Below are positions 12,297-23,899 of a stretch of DNA of 64,000 bases, piece after piece. The notes beneath the pieces were generated by a model, which was not told the DNA's origin, searched no databases, and saw nothing but the letters and a program-made list of their open reading frames with translations. The stretch comes from Verticillium longisporum (Eukaryota; Ascomycota; Sordariomycetes; Glomerellales; Plectosphaerellaceae), in NCBI GenBank assembly GCA_019188255.1, contig JAETXT010000004.1:4216001-4280000 (forward strand), given 5' to 3'. The translations under genes were made by a program, and so were the position numbers. Within the stretch, counting starts at the first letter, position 1. Every line of letters starts with the position of its first letter.

Positions 12297-12528
12297 GTGG
12301 ATTTTAACGGTTTGCATCTGATGATACCCACTTTCAGCCTTTCTTTTCTCTCTAGACGTAGCCTTGCTTGTAGCGGCCTTTTCTATCGATTTGGTACTAC
12401 CAAGGTGGAATAATCATAGCTTGCTTTTGCGATTCCTCAAGTCCAGAGTTCAGTTCTTTATCAGTTGTACCAGCTGTTCATCTCAATATCGTACGGCTAT
12501 GACTGTTACATTTCCTCCGATCTTATAG

Positions 12529-13613
12529 TCACCACACATGCTCATCAGGCTTGATATCTTCCGTATCTCCCGCAGCCGAACGGTTTCTGCACGGCCAAGA
12601 CCCTGGCCCAGCCGCTGCATCAAACGAGTCGATGAACGGATCTTCCATATCCCTGACAGCACTGTAGCGGTCCTCCAGTGTTATGGGCTTGGAAGACGAA
12701 GACACACTCGATCCCCTGCGCTGAAAAGGCGCGACAAGAATTCCATGGCGTTCCTTTGCTTCCCCAGCTTCCTCGGACTTTTCGTCATTGTCGATATGAG
12801 CGAGACTGTCCTCGCGTCTGCACACACAAGTTAAGTCACATTCTTGCAGGGACCTGTCAGTTCTCTCCTTTGCATGGCCACCTGAATAGAGGCGCCGAGG
12901 AGGGGGATTCCCTTTCTGGTTCTTGTCCTTGTCGTCTGAATCTGCTGATGCTGTACGACTTTCGGCGCTCGGATTGCGTGAAGCAAGCTGCCCAGGCCTG
13001 TGAAGCGAAGCGCAGTTCGCGACTGTGCAGACTGTCGAGGAACAGAGACGTAGAGACGGAAAGGGCGCTGCTGTCGTGCTGCGAGGACGGAGATGTTCAT
13101 CAGAAGCTCCTTCACTGGCACCAACGCCAAGGCGGCGCGGTGATCGAGCCATGTCGCGACCGAGACCGGGGACGAGACATGGCGAGTCGAGGTACGTCGA
13201 CGAAGAGACGATGACTGGTCTTGCCGTGGCGGCATCCGTGGTTGTGAGACTGTCGTCTTGGTCCTTGAATGCTGTACTCGGGGTCGCGAAGGCGTTGGGC
13301 GTGACTCCAACCTCGGATGCTGCGCTTGGTGTAGCTACCGAACTCACGGGGGTCGCGCTGCTGGGGCTGAACGGGGGTGCCACGGGGTCGAGGACAGGCG
13401 TCTCGGGGGCGTTGCCGGGGTGCTGTCGCCGGGGATATTGGAGGCAGACGGGAAGCTGGTACTGGAAGAGAGGGTAGAAGTCGCCATCTTGCACGGGGTC
13501 TGCTTCTTCCGGGGTGTACCTGGCCGGCTGCTTCTTTTTGCGCTTGGCCTATTCATGTTAATTTGGGACAAGATGGTCATGGTCAATCGGCATACGGTAG
13601 ATCCACTCGCCAT
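12529..13613 (-). CDS. Hypothetical low-complexity protein, frame uncertain
   Basis: I do not recognise this protein. The minus strand carries a long open frame (12529-13494) rich in Ser, Thr, Pro and charged residues (TPVLDPVAPPFSPSSATP ... ITLEDRYSAVRDMEDPF). An upstream open frame starting at 13613 (or Met at 13556, MNRPSAKRSSRPGTPRKKQ) joins it naturally if the C5 run at 13405-13409 is one base short: ATPP then ETPVLDPV. A splice acceptor-like CTTAAC...TGTGTGCAG near 12830 suggests an intron in the C-terminal third that I cannot fix. Codon composition supports coding; there is no domain and no membrane segment. Confidence 0.45.
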
Positions 13614-14631
13614 GACTTATACTTGAATAAACCAGTATAGAGTGTACAGTTTCAAACCACGGAGAAAACGTCCAGAGGGCGTTTCGCACAGCAATGGAAT
13701 CCCGCGATGCTGGTTTTAATGATGGATGAGACGCGAGAAAAATCCCAAGTGTGCAGAGCAGACATCCAGTGTATTATACTCTATTTATTGGCTTAAAAAA
13801 TAATGATAGGAACCCTGAAGATCGAACCTTTGAAGGCATAAACCTTCGAAGCCATACCTTTCTCCGATGCTCTCCGAATCAGGGAGCTTAAATACAGGGA
13901 TCTCAATGGAGTTTTAAACTCAGCCCTGATGTCCGATCCCGTGATAAAGTTGTACTGAAGCAAGATTTCTGTATAGCTGCTCGAAACCAAGACAGACCGT
14001 CATGCCAGTGCGTGGAACTGATTCATTCGGCGAGACGGTTTGCTGCCACCATATTGGGATTCGAACCTTCAACCAAACTTTCAGCCAGCCTGTCCCGTGG
14101 CTCACGCACCCTGCAGGCCGGCTCGGCGCGAGCCGGCGTCTTGAGCCCGGCGAGATGGTTGAGTTGCTGCAGGGCTGAGCCATACTGTGCTGCAGGACGA
14201 GCTTCTTGGCCAGGGCCAGCATCGATGCTCGATCAAATTTGTGCAGTGCAGAACTGCCACGGGACTACGGTGGCTCCATGGCCCATACTCGTCGTAAACT
14301 CAAAGTCAGACTCATAACGAGTACACCTACTCAACATAGCCTCAAGATGCTCAGCGGTCAAATCCCAGTGTTTTTGTCATACCGTGTATGAAGGATTCTC
14401 AGATGTAGCCAGACAAAGAGAGCGCCAGCCAGGACCGGATTCATCCATCTATTGACCGTCTATCTCTAGTCACTCATGTCAGAGACCCTCCAGGAACATG
14501 CCACACAAAGGACTGGTATACTGTGTCCAAGGCAGACGACTCTAAAAAAAATACCGACACACTGGCGCTTCTACCCTCCTGGCCAAGACCGTCTACTCAC
14601 ATAGAATACGTTGGGCCACGCTCAACAAGCC
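13614..14631. other. Intergenic region, no gene seen
   Basis: Moderate GC stretch between two minus-strand genes. A GGTTCGAATCC-like string on the minus strand near 14062 was tested as a tRNA T-arm and did not fold. A hairpin-forming AAGGTT / AACCTT pair occurs near 13824-13850. Nothing else supported. Confidence 0.4.
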
Positions 14632-15426
14632 TCAGTTCTTCTTCCCAGCTTTAGCCTCAAGCCTCTGCACGGTAGCAATAGCCCTCGTCGAGGCGACGGC
14701 GCTGCGCAGGATGAGAGTAACGGGGATGAAGAACCAAAAGGCGTTGAGGAAGACGTAGTAACCCCAGTAGTAGTAGTTCTCCGGGCGGGAGTAGTCGCGG
14801 CCCCACACGACATTGTCGTACTCAAAGGTGGCGTAGTAGAGGACGACGCCGTAGAGCTGGCCGAGGCTGATGATGCCCTGCAGGCTGTGGCGGGCCGGGT
14901 GGTGGAGGACGATGGCGGCGGCGCACAGGAAGCACATGGGGCCCCAGACGAACGCCGTGACCGTCTCCATGCAGACGACGAACGAGTCCTGCGTCAGGTA
15001 GCGCGAGTCTGACAGGGCGTACTCCTTCCAGAGCTGGCCGAGGACGGTGAGGCTGGGACCCATGCGGGCCGAGTTGATGGAGAAATAACCTAAATTGATG
15101 GAAATGGGCAGTGAGAAGAGTGAGCTCTCACGAGTGAGGCGTCATGGGGGGCTTCACGCACCTTCGAGGCCGAGATGGATCGAGCCTGAGACGATGAACC
15201 ACATGGCCGTGGAGACGTCGCCCGTGGACAGGTTCGGCCGCAGGCGACGAATGAGCAGGAGCGTGGGCAGGAGAATGGCAACGCAGGTCGATGCGAAGAT
15301 GGCGAGAATGGTCAGGGTGGACATGGTGTTCTCGACGTAGTCATTGACGATGGCATCGAGGGGGTGGAAGGGGTGAACGGGCAGACCAATGGCCGAGGCC
15401 ACGGTTGAGTCGTTGAGGCTGGCCAT
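14632..15426 (-). CDS. EBP-family (emopamil-binding, sterol delta8-delta7 isomerase-like) membrane protein
   Basis: Exons 15162-15426 and 14632-15089, 72-nt intron, 240 aa. The join reads GSIHLGLEGYFSINSARM, matching the EBP family where the His and Glu of this segment take part in moving the sterol B-ring double bond. Further family blocks: LWKEYALSDSRYLTQDSF, VCMETVTAFVWGP (second acidic/Thr site) and YGVVLYYATFEYDN. Four to five hydrophobic segments are apparent (LTILAIFASTCVAILLPTLL; CFLCAAAIVL; IISLGQLYGVVLYYA; YYVFLNAFWFFIPVTLI), consistent with an ER membrane enzyme. Fungi normally use ERG2 for this step, so this could be a paralogue acting on other sterols or terpenoids. The C-terminus is a short Lys-rich tail (AKAGKKN). 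Confidence 0.88.
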
Positions 15427-17045
15427 GATGGCGTCTTGGGCCCAAGATGACGAGGACGGAGACGAGGAGGTCGTTCGAGGAGAAGGCTACCAAGTACCAA
15501 GGTATGTCGAGAGAGCTGGATTGGTGGTTTGAGGAGGCGGGCCGCGGCTGAGAAAAGAGAAGTCAAAGATGGCCTGGGGGGGAAGGGCATAGAGACCAGA
15601 CGAGGCGGCCTAAAAGGACTTAGGTCTGAATTGAAACCCCTCCTCGATGCAGGTACACGTGCAGAGGAGTAGCCTAGGCCCATCCATCTATCGACCTACC
15701 TCTCAGCAATTCCTTTCCTACCTAGGAATCTGGGTCAGGGGTTACGTTCAACTGGGGCTGAGCAGGAGGGTTCGTTGGGTGATGTGGGTTCGAGGTTGAG
15801 GTACTGGGTACGAATGCGAGAGGACCCCACCCAGCATGCGCCCCAGCAATTCGGGCGACATGACCCCTGCTTCACAGCATGGTGCCTTCGCACAACAACG
15901 CTAAGCCACGGGGCATCGCAGCGCCTGTTTGTTCACTGGGGCAGGCCATGGGCCCCTGGGGGACACGGGGAAAGAAAGAGACGCCAAGTGCCAATTGAGC
16001 GCCCCTAAACGCCTTGGCACCATCATAAGGCACAGCACAGATGTTTCGTTATGTACAAAGTTCGCCATATCCGCGGGGAGAAGAGAGTTCGGGGAGGGGG
16101 ATGTGCGAGGGCGTGGAGATGAGGCTCAGCAGTGGGCAAATGACAGTCGCGGATTTCGACAGACGGATTTCGACGGCTTTGCACAACTTTGTACTTTTCT
16201 TGCCTTGGCCTTCTCGCATACTAGTCTGACCTAGAAAGTAAAGCACAGAGAACGTATGTTACGTCAGGTAACGAAGAAGTCTCTTAGAGCTACTTGAGAA
16301 ATGTTTTCGTAGACTTTTAGAAATTTCATCCTCACCTTTGCCTTTCAGTAGTAACATAGTTCCATGTGATGCAACCTTATCGAAGCATCGCGCAAGTACT
16401 GTGTACTTCTGACCTGGCGAGGTTGAGTCGAGGAGGGGATCGAGGGCGTCGGGCTTGGTGTGGCTTCGAGCACTAGCCTTGGCTTATCTTCATTGCTCTG
16501 GTACCTCCATCTCTTCTCAGCCTTCATTCTGCCCTTGTGGTCCGCTGAGCTAGCACTAATGAGCTACCTACCTTAGCTAACTGATGAAGCGAGTCAAGCA
16601 ACGCGCCTCGTCGGACCACGATAATCGACCTTCGGACGATTGGCTTGTAGAGCGCGACTCCAGTTGAGCGGCGCTCCCAAACGCTATGAATAGCACCACG
16701 GCGCTGATTGCTGTGCAGCAATCTGACGGTCAGTCAGCACAAGACCGGCAGCTGCCAGAGATGTCAGTCAGGGCGTCCCAGTGTCAGGGCGCGACGTGTC
16801 AATGGCCTGTCTTTGTTGCGGATTCGTCTGGTCTGGTTTTGGGGCATGGGCCCTCGGGTGTTCCTAGCGTGAAATGAGACGGAAAAAAGAAGCCGTTGTC
16901 AGAGACGAAGAAGTAATCTAATTTCTTTCATCCCAGGCTGGCTGGGCTTGAGGGAGCTCAAGGGATACCGACACCAGCAAGGCGAGGGGGGACAGGAGCA
17001 TTTGCCCCAAGGGGCCACTACCACACACTGTCTGCTTTAGGCGAG
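15427..17045. other. Intergenic region leading to the AT-rich element
   Basis: No gene seen. TACCTACC / CCTACCTAGG motifs lie at 15694-15726 and TACCTACCTTAG at 16564-16576. GC content is ordinary right up to 17045, so the change of composition at the transposon boundary is abrupt. Confidence 0.45.
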
Positions 17046-17055
17046 CCTTGTCCAG
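17046..17055. repeat. Target-site duplication, left copy
   Basis: CCTTGTCCAG directly abuts the left terminal inverted repeat and is repeated without mismatch at 22585-22594 just outside the right repeat. Confidence 0.85.
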
Positions 17056-17158
17056 GAGGTATAAGCTCACCTGACCATTGGGTATCGACCTGAGCTAACT
17101 ATTAGGTCCGCTTTTAATCTACGTTAAGCCTATTTCGGAGCTAACCTAACTATTAGGG
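17056..17158 (+). repeat. Left terminal inverted repeat of the 5.5-kb transposon
   Basis: Matches the reverse complement of 22483-22584 with few differences. It contains three subterminal copies of a CTGACTATTGGG-like motif (as CTGACCATTGGG, CTAACTATTAGG and CTAACTATTAGG). Copies 2 and 3 carry TpG to TpA changes relative to the right arm, so the left arm is more RIP-mutated. Confidence 0.88.
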
Positions 17159-17272
17159 GGTGCTATAGGGTTCATTTATTAAATTAAACTCTATTAGCTC
17201 TAGTTATAAAGTGCTCTATATAATTATACCCTATAAATTTAATTATATTATCTACCGTTTATAGAATTTTCC

Positions 17273-17323
17273 GAATTAATTTAGAATTAATTTAGAATTA
17301 ATTTAGAATTAATTTAAGATCTA
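17273..17323. repeat. 11-bp tandem repeat AATTTAGAATT, four copies
   Basis: Four consecutive 11-bp units of AATTTAGAATT near the left end of the transposon. The unit is partly dyad-symmetric and shares its 11-bp period with the other motif clusters in the element. Confidence 0.8.
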
Positions 17324-19392
17324 TTATTCGGATTCTTATTAAGTAATTCGCCTACCTCGCCTAGAAACGTTATTCTATTAAAAGGATAAACGATAATTAA
17401 TTCTTAATCGATTTCGAATTAATTCTAAATTATTATTATATTAATACGTCTTCGTCTATTCGCTTAACCCTCTTTCCCTATTTAAATTTCTTCTCGGGAA
17501 GCTCTTTATTAATTATAATTATAATATTTAATTAATACTAGAGCGTATATCTATAGATTTAGAATTAATTCTAAATCGTTTATTAATATTAATAGAATAA
17601 ATACTATATTATTTACTTAAATAGTAGAATACGCCCTAATAGACTCCCCGAATATAAGACCGATAATATATATATTAGAATAGATACTAAATTAATTTTT
17701 AATCGATTTATTATATATAGAATAGATATATTATTATTAGAATTAGTAAAATCTATTATTATTATTATAATTCCGAGGATAGTATATACGAAAAGGTATA
17801 TATATATTTAATTATTTTCTAATTAATTTAAAATCGATTTAAAAAAACTAACTTTAAAAAAAGAATAATAAATTTAATATTAAGAATAACCTTTATATCT
17901 ATATCTAGTGCTCCTATTTAATAGAGATTGCCCTTTATATTAAAAGTACTTAGAGCGATAAGGATAAATGCAAGATAATAAATATATTATAAATAGATTT
18001 AGAATTAATTTAATAAAGATTTATAATCTATTAGCCTTCTATTACTAGCTTACCGACTTTATTAATAGTATTAATAATAGCTAATAGATTATAATACCTA
18101 GTAAGGCTCCTAGCTCTCGTTATATTATTACCCTCTACTTTACGCCCCTTAAGCTTAATAATAATATAAATATATTTAGAATAGATACTAAATCGATTTA
18201 TAATAATTATTAATTATATATATAAAGCTTAATACCGATTTTATATATTTATATATTAATCTTAAGAACTAGGAGAAGTATAAAGGCTATAAAGCTATTA
18301 ATAATATTAATATAATCGATTCTAAATTAATTCCTAATCCCTATTAATTTAATAAATTTATCTCTTTATAGATTATAATAATAAATACTCTTATTAGAAA
18401 CTTTACTATTATCTTAATATCGGAACCTATACTCGCTATAGTAAATCGATACGATTTAAATAGATCTTAAATCGATTTTAACTTTATCTATATAGTTAAT
18501 TACGAAACGGCTAATAGAATTATAGGTTAGGGCTATAGCTTTAAGAGCACTATTATAATTATTAATAATAATAGTAATAAAGAGGAGGAAGAGTATAACG
18601 ATAATAATAGCTCTAATAAATCCTAGATAAATTTATAATTTATTTATAATTAATTAGTAAATATATACTAAATAATATAGGAGTCTAACTCGAGGACTAG
18701 CTTAGTAATAATAACGATGAGGATAACGATAAAAGCTAAGCTAATATAATAATCCCCGTCCCTATAAATTCCGAATCCTATACTATTATTAAATACGAGT
18801 ATAATAAGCTTTATATAATCCTATTTAAATAGATTATAAATCGATTTAAGATCTTTAGCTAATTCTTTTTAGATAATAATTTATCTAATTCTTAGATTAG
18901 CGATCTAGATAATTCTATCGTATTTAACCTCGAATAGTAATTCGAGCTAATTCCTTATTACTCTTAGCGCTTTAATAGCTATTAAATAAGTATTATTTAA
19001 AGCGCTAATAAATTATATTTTAAATCGATTATAAATTAATTTATATATATCTTATAATATATTTAAAAAGGACTTTATTATTTTTTTAGGGCTATTTTTT
19101 TAATAGTAATACCCGAGCTAGTAATTATAATAGAATCCCTCTTAATTATACTTCTACTTCTACGAGCTATATATAAAGATTAATTTCGTATAAATATACT
19201 TCTATTTCTAAGGCTTTCGCCTTAGCTTCTCGAACTTTAGCTTCTATTTTACGTATTTAGAGGACTTATATTTATCTCTAAATATCTTAAAGATCGTGTA
19301 TAATTTATTATAATTAAAGCTAAGAGCTCCTATAAATAATAGATATTCGAAGACTTTAATAGCTAAATAGAATTCTAATTATATTAGCGAGA

Positions 19393-19529
19393 TCTATTTA
19401 TAATCTATTTATAATCTATTTATAATCTATTTATAATCTATTTATAATCTATTTATAATCTATTTAAATAGATTATAAATAGATTATAAATAGATTATAA
19501 ATAGATTATAAATAGATTATAAATAGATT
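19393..19529. repeat. Perfect long palindrome built from 11-bp units
   Basis: Six to seven tandem copies of TCTATTTATAA (19393-19465) are followed directly by their inverted copies, AAATAGATTAT (19466-19529). The centre is between 19465 and 19466. Arms match without mismatch for about 64 bases (19402-19529), so single strands could fold into a hairpin with almost no loop. Confidence 0.92.
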
Positions 19530-22309
19530 CGGAATTACCTATAATCTAGATTATCTTCGAGTATTAAGTATTTAAGGTCGTAAAACTCTATTTACTCTAC
19601 TCGACGATATATTAGATAGTATATTAAAATCACTTTCCCTAATTATAGGGATATTCCTAGAAGAAGGTAAAGGAATAGTATATAGACTTTCTTAGGATTA
19701 ACGTCTTTAAAGCCGTTTTTAACGTTTAAGTCCTAAATTTAAGTATTAGAGATATATAATAGCTTATAAATAGAGGTTCTAATTTACTCTTATATATAAG
19801 GGATAAATAAAACCGCCCTTAAAGCGATTAATTATACTAATTTAAAAATAGACTAAGGCCTCTAATAAGTCTATTAGCTTAGATCTTCCGATAATTATAA
19901 TTATAATAGCTAGAATAATATATATTAATATTTATAATAGATTATAAATAGATTATATACCCTTTAATAGCTATTAATAGGGAGATATATTATATAGTCT
20001 ATTAATAGGATACTTTATATAGGACTTTAATTATATTCGTATTTATTTATAGATAATCCTAATCTTTAAGGAGAATTCTAAATATAACTTTATAAAGTCT
20101 AGAGTATATAATTAGATACTCTTTATATTTAACCTATTTTTTAATAGGTAAATTATCTAATATTAATAATTAAAAGATTTTAAATTGATTCGAAATAGAT
20201 TTTAAAATACCTTTAAATAATATATAATATTATTTATATTATATTATAGATAAATAATAAAGGAGAATATATATTCGAGAACGTTAAGAATTAGGGCCCC
20301 TTTTAGAGTCCGAATAGTAAAAGTCGATTCCCCGTTTAAAGTAGACTTTATAGAATTAAATATAACGTTTAATTTACTATTATTAGGGATAGTACTATAG
20401 ATCGGTATAGATATTAAGATAATTACTAAATCCTATATAAAGATTTTATATTAATATAAAAGCTATTTATAATCGATTTAGGGTTAGATTTACTTTTTAA
20501 GTTATTATAGTCTTAATTAAATATAAGACTATATAAACCCTTATTATATAAATACTTCTTCTTAACTTTAATATAATAGATAGTTTAGAAGATCTTAAAA
20601 ACGGTTTTATATATAAAAGTATATATTTCGGCTATATTATAATTTATAAAATATTAAATAAGGGGTAGAGCTAAACGTATTAATATTTAAAGAAAATCTA
20701 TTATAAATAGATTATAAATAAATCTTAATTATATATACTTTATTAAGAAACCTTATTATACTAGCCTTATATAACTTTAACCTCTCTAGGCTTCCCGAGG
20801 TATTTATAATTAATATTAATAAAGAAAGTATCGAAGTCTTAAAGATTAAATTCTTAAACTTATTATTTATAGAAATATAATACTATTTAATTATAGCTAT
20901 TATTAAAGATATATTAGATATATTATAGTCTTTAATAAAATATAAAGTAATTATAAATCGATTTAAATATATTTATAATTTATTCTAATTCCCCTTTATT
21001 ATTTAAGTTAATATTTATACTAGATCGAGAGACGCTTTAATGCTTAAGGAAATATAATTATCTCTTCTTTACGAATAATATTCTTAAGGAGGCTATCGTT
21101 TATAAGACTTATATAGATATTAATAATAGCTCTATTATAATATTTATAGATAAGATTCTAAAGTTTATAGGATTATAGGAAGGAATCTAGAATATATTAG
21201 TTTATAATCTATTTTAAATTTATTTAATATTTACTTAGACTCGTTTAAGGTTATCCGATTTATTATACTATTTATATAATACTCGCTATTATACTTAGTA
21301 GTATACGAATAGGGGGGATAGGAGGGTAAGAATGCCTCCTATATAAAGATATAATAATCTCGAAAAGCTCTCTCTATTAGAATAATATATTATATAGTAT
21401 ATATAATCTATTATTTCCTATTTATCCTTTAATAATATATATTAATATATATTAAATAAATATTTACTATTTTAAAGGATACTTCTAATTAATAGATCGG
21501 TAGCTATAGCTAATATACTAAATATCTTTCGAATCTTTTTATAATTAAATATATTTACTTAATTAGATTAAAATAGATTATAAATAAATTATAAATAAAT
21601 TATAGAGTATTTCTTATTATATTATTTATTACTTAAATAATAGGTTTCGTATTTATATTTAAATCTCTATAAGCTCGTCTATTATACCTATTATTATAGA
21701 GGTATAGTTAAAAGAGCTAAAGGAGAGGCTTAAATATTAATAAGCTCGGCCTCCTATATATATATAGATTAATTATTATATAATAGTATCGTTTAGAGTA
21801 GTATAAATTATCGACTTTAATAGTATCTTTCGCTATATATTATATTAGATCTAATAGGTTTTAAGTTTAATACCCTTTTTAAATAGATAATAAATCTATT
21901 ATTTACGATTTTCTAAGGAGATTTTAAATTATTAATATCTAAAGAAATAATTAGAATAAAGTATATAATACTATTATACTCTATATATAGTATTTTAAGG
22001 ATAATTACTATAAAGAATACTTTATAGGCTATTAAAGTATCTAGGAGTAATATATAATAATTATTTATATTCGGATTTATAGATAGAATATATTATATAT
22101 TAAGTTCCTCCTATTTTAATTATAAATATATATTTAAATATAGAAAATAAATAAATACCTAGCCTTATAGAATAAGAGCTTATATCTCTTCTCTTTAATC
22201 TATAAATTTATCTTCGCTTTTATTATTAAAGAAGAGAGGGTTATAATATAATGCCTAAATTAGAGGGTACTCGGGAAATATTTCCTCTCGATCTATAATA
22301 GATAGTAAA

Positions 22310-22372
22310 TCGATTATAAATCGATTATAAATCGATTATAAATAGATTATAAATAGATTATAGATTATAAAT
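22310..22372. repeat. 11-bp tandem repeat AATCGATTATA / AATAGATTATA
   Basis: Five to six consecutive 11-bp units near the right end of the transposon, the first ones with ATCGAT and the later ones with ATAGAT, a C/G to T/A difference of the RIP kind. Confidence 0.8.
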
Positions 22373-22482
22373 AAAGAGAGGTTTAACTTAGCTATAACGT
22401 CTATCCTAACTATTCTAAATAGATACTAGCCGGCTAATCCATAGTAATCGGCGGTTTAATATATTTACCCCTCATTCATACG

Positions 22483-22584
22483 CCCTAATAGTCAGGTTAG
22501 CTCCGAAATAGGCTTAACGTAGATTAAAAGCGGACCCAATAGTCAGCTCAGGTCGATACCCAATAGTCAGGTGAGCTATAGCCT
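22483..22584 (-). repeat. Right terminal inverted repeat of the 5.5-kb transposon
   Basis: Reverse complement of the left repeat. It retains CTGACTATTGGG in the forms closest to the presumed ancestor, which makes it useful to polarise mutations in the left arm. Confidence 0.88.
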
Positions 22585-22594
22585 CCTTGTCCAG
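22585..22594. repeat. Target-site duplication, right copy
   Basis: CCTTGTCCAG, identical to 17046-17055, directly outside the right terminal inverted repeat. Confidence 0.85.
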
Positions 22595-23899
22595 TGGCCC
22601 CATTTTGCAGCCAGGGTGTCGGAAAAATTGCCCTGACAACTGGACGTGAGGGGGAAAAAAATAAGGCAAGACGACGGCTTCGCTTCCGACGTGCCAGCAT
22701 GCTTGCGGGGGACCTGATCCAACGGGACGGATCAATTTGAGAGAGCGTTGCACGCAACGAAGTGGCAGCAGATGTGCCCAGATACCAGACACGGCGCCCG
22801 CGCACGCGAGATTGTGGGCGCTGTCTCGCCTGTCGTGGCCAGAGAATGAGGTCGATGTCTTGCTTCCTGCTTCAGAGTTGGATGAGGTCACTTTGAGTTC
22901 CTCGGCGCCCGCGCGCGCGCGCCCCTACCGCCAAGCTGCCGAATTCCAGGGAGCGTCTGTGCCCCTGACAGTGCGGGCCGCTGTCTTATCGTGTACTTTG
23001 CCCTCATGTCGTGGACACTGACTGCAGCTTTGGCCTGACTGTGACGAGACGGACGGCGAGATGAGCGAGTGAGTCGGACATGGCCTCAAGAGACACGCAA
23101 TCCATTGTCGCGACCCGCCTTCAGAGGTCAATCTCGAGAGACCTCGGCAAGTACCTCCCTAGGTAGGTAGGTAGGTAAGGTAGGTAAGGTAGGTAGAGGT
23201 ATTGGTACGTACTGGTCCGTCTCCAATTCCTCGAGCGCGGCAAGTGGACCCAAAGCTTCGCTTTCGGCCAGCCAAGCACGAGGGAGAGCAGAGACCAAGG
23301 CACTTCAGAATGCGCCTGCTTCCGTTGGACGCATGCTACAGCGTCGCATTGGAGCAGAGGCAGGAGGACCCGTGGAGCATGCACCTGCAATCGGCACCTG
23401 TGCCAGTGCCTCCCTAAGGTGGGAGGTAGGGTAGGTGAGGTAAGTAGGCAAGGTGAGGTGAGGATGGCCCTTCAAAATTGCAACATCAACCTCCCTCCGT
23501 CATACTATCACACATTTCTCCCTCGCCTGACAAGACTCCTGGCTCCTGGCTCCTGGCTCCTGGCTCCTGACACGCAATACCCGACTGCGGCGACCTCTCC
23601 ATCGTCTTCACCCCCACCGCTCGCCCATCCATGCGGAGCCCCTCCACCGCACCTCGCCTTGCCGCGCCACAATAACCCGCCGACCGCGTCGTCCCGAGAA
23701 ATGCGTGCGCCTGCGACTGCGAGGACATGACACCATCGCGGCCGCGTACATAGCACACGACAGCGCCAGCGGCGACGGACGACCTCTGCCGACGACAGCC
23801 TCTCGCCCCCCTCTGCGACTGCGAGCCACAGTCCCTGGCGCCTGACTGACGGTCCGATCGATCGACTGAGCGACGCCTTCTGGGCTTCCCTCGACAGCC
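22595..23899. other. Intergenic/5' region with TAGG repeats
   Basis: No gene seen. AGGTAGGTAGGTAGG-type tandem repeats at about 23158-23200, a second GGTAGGGTAGGTGAGG tract at 23418-23463 and a TCCTGGC tandem repeat at about 23536-23570. The last 350 bases are C- and CT-rich and are the likely promoter and leader of the large gene that starts at 23900. Confidence 0.5.

Larger units (their letters stand above)
17056..22584. mobile_element. Complete RIP-degraded DNA transposon with long terminal inverted repeats (Mutator-like candidate)
   Basis: A 5.53-kb element bounded by terminal inverted repeats of about 102-103 bp and by a perfect 10-bp direct repeat CCTTGTCCAG (17046-17055 and 22585-22594), read as the target-site duplication. 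Long repeats plus a 9-11 bp duplication fit Mutator-like elements best, but no transposase motif survives. The interior is almost only A and T with GpC-poor, TpA-rich sequence and stop codons in every frame, the typical outcome of RIP. Differences between the two repeat arms are TpG to TpA or CpA to TpA changes over most of their length. GC returns to normal immediately outside the duplication. Superfamily is an inference; element boundaries are seen directly. Confidence 0.85.

Noticed and set aside
14030..14110. Possible tRNA on the minus strand because of a GGTTCGAATCC string
   Set aside because: The five bases on each side of the loop do not pair as a T-arm and no acceptor or anticodon stem is found at the right distances.
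19393..22372. Regularly repeated short units that could suggest a CRISPR-like array
   Set aside because: Units are 11 bp, contiguous without unique spacers, partly inverted, and lie in a eukaryotic transposon.
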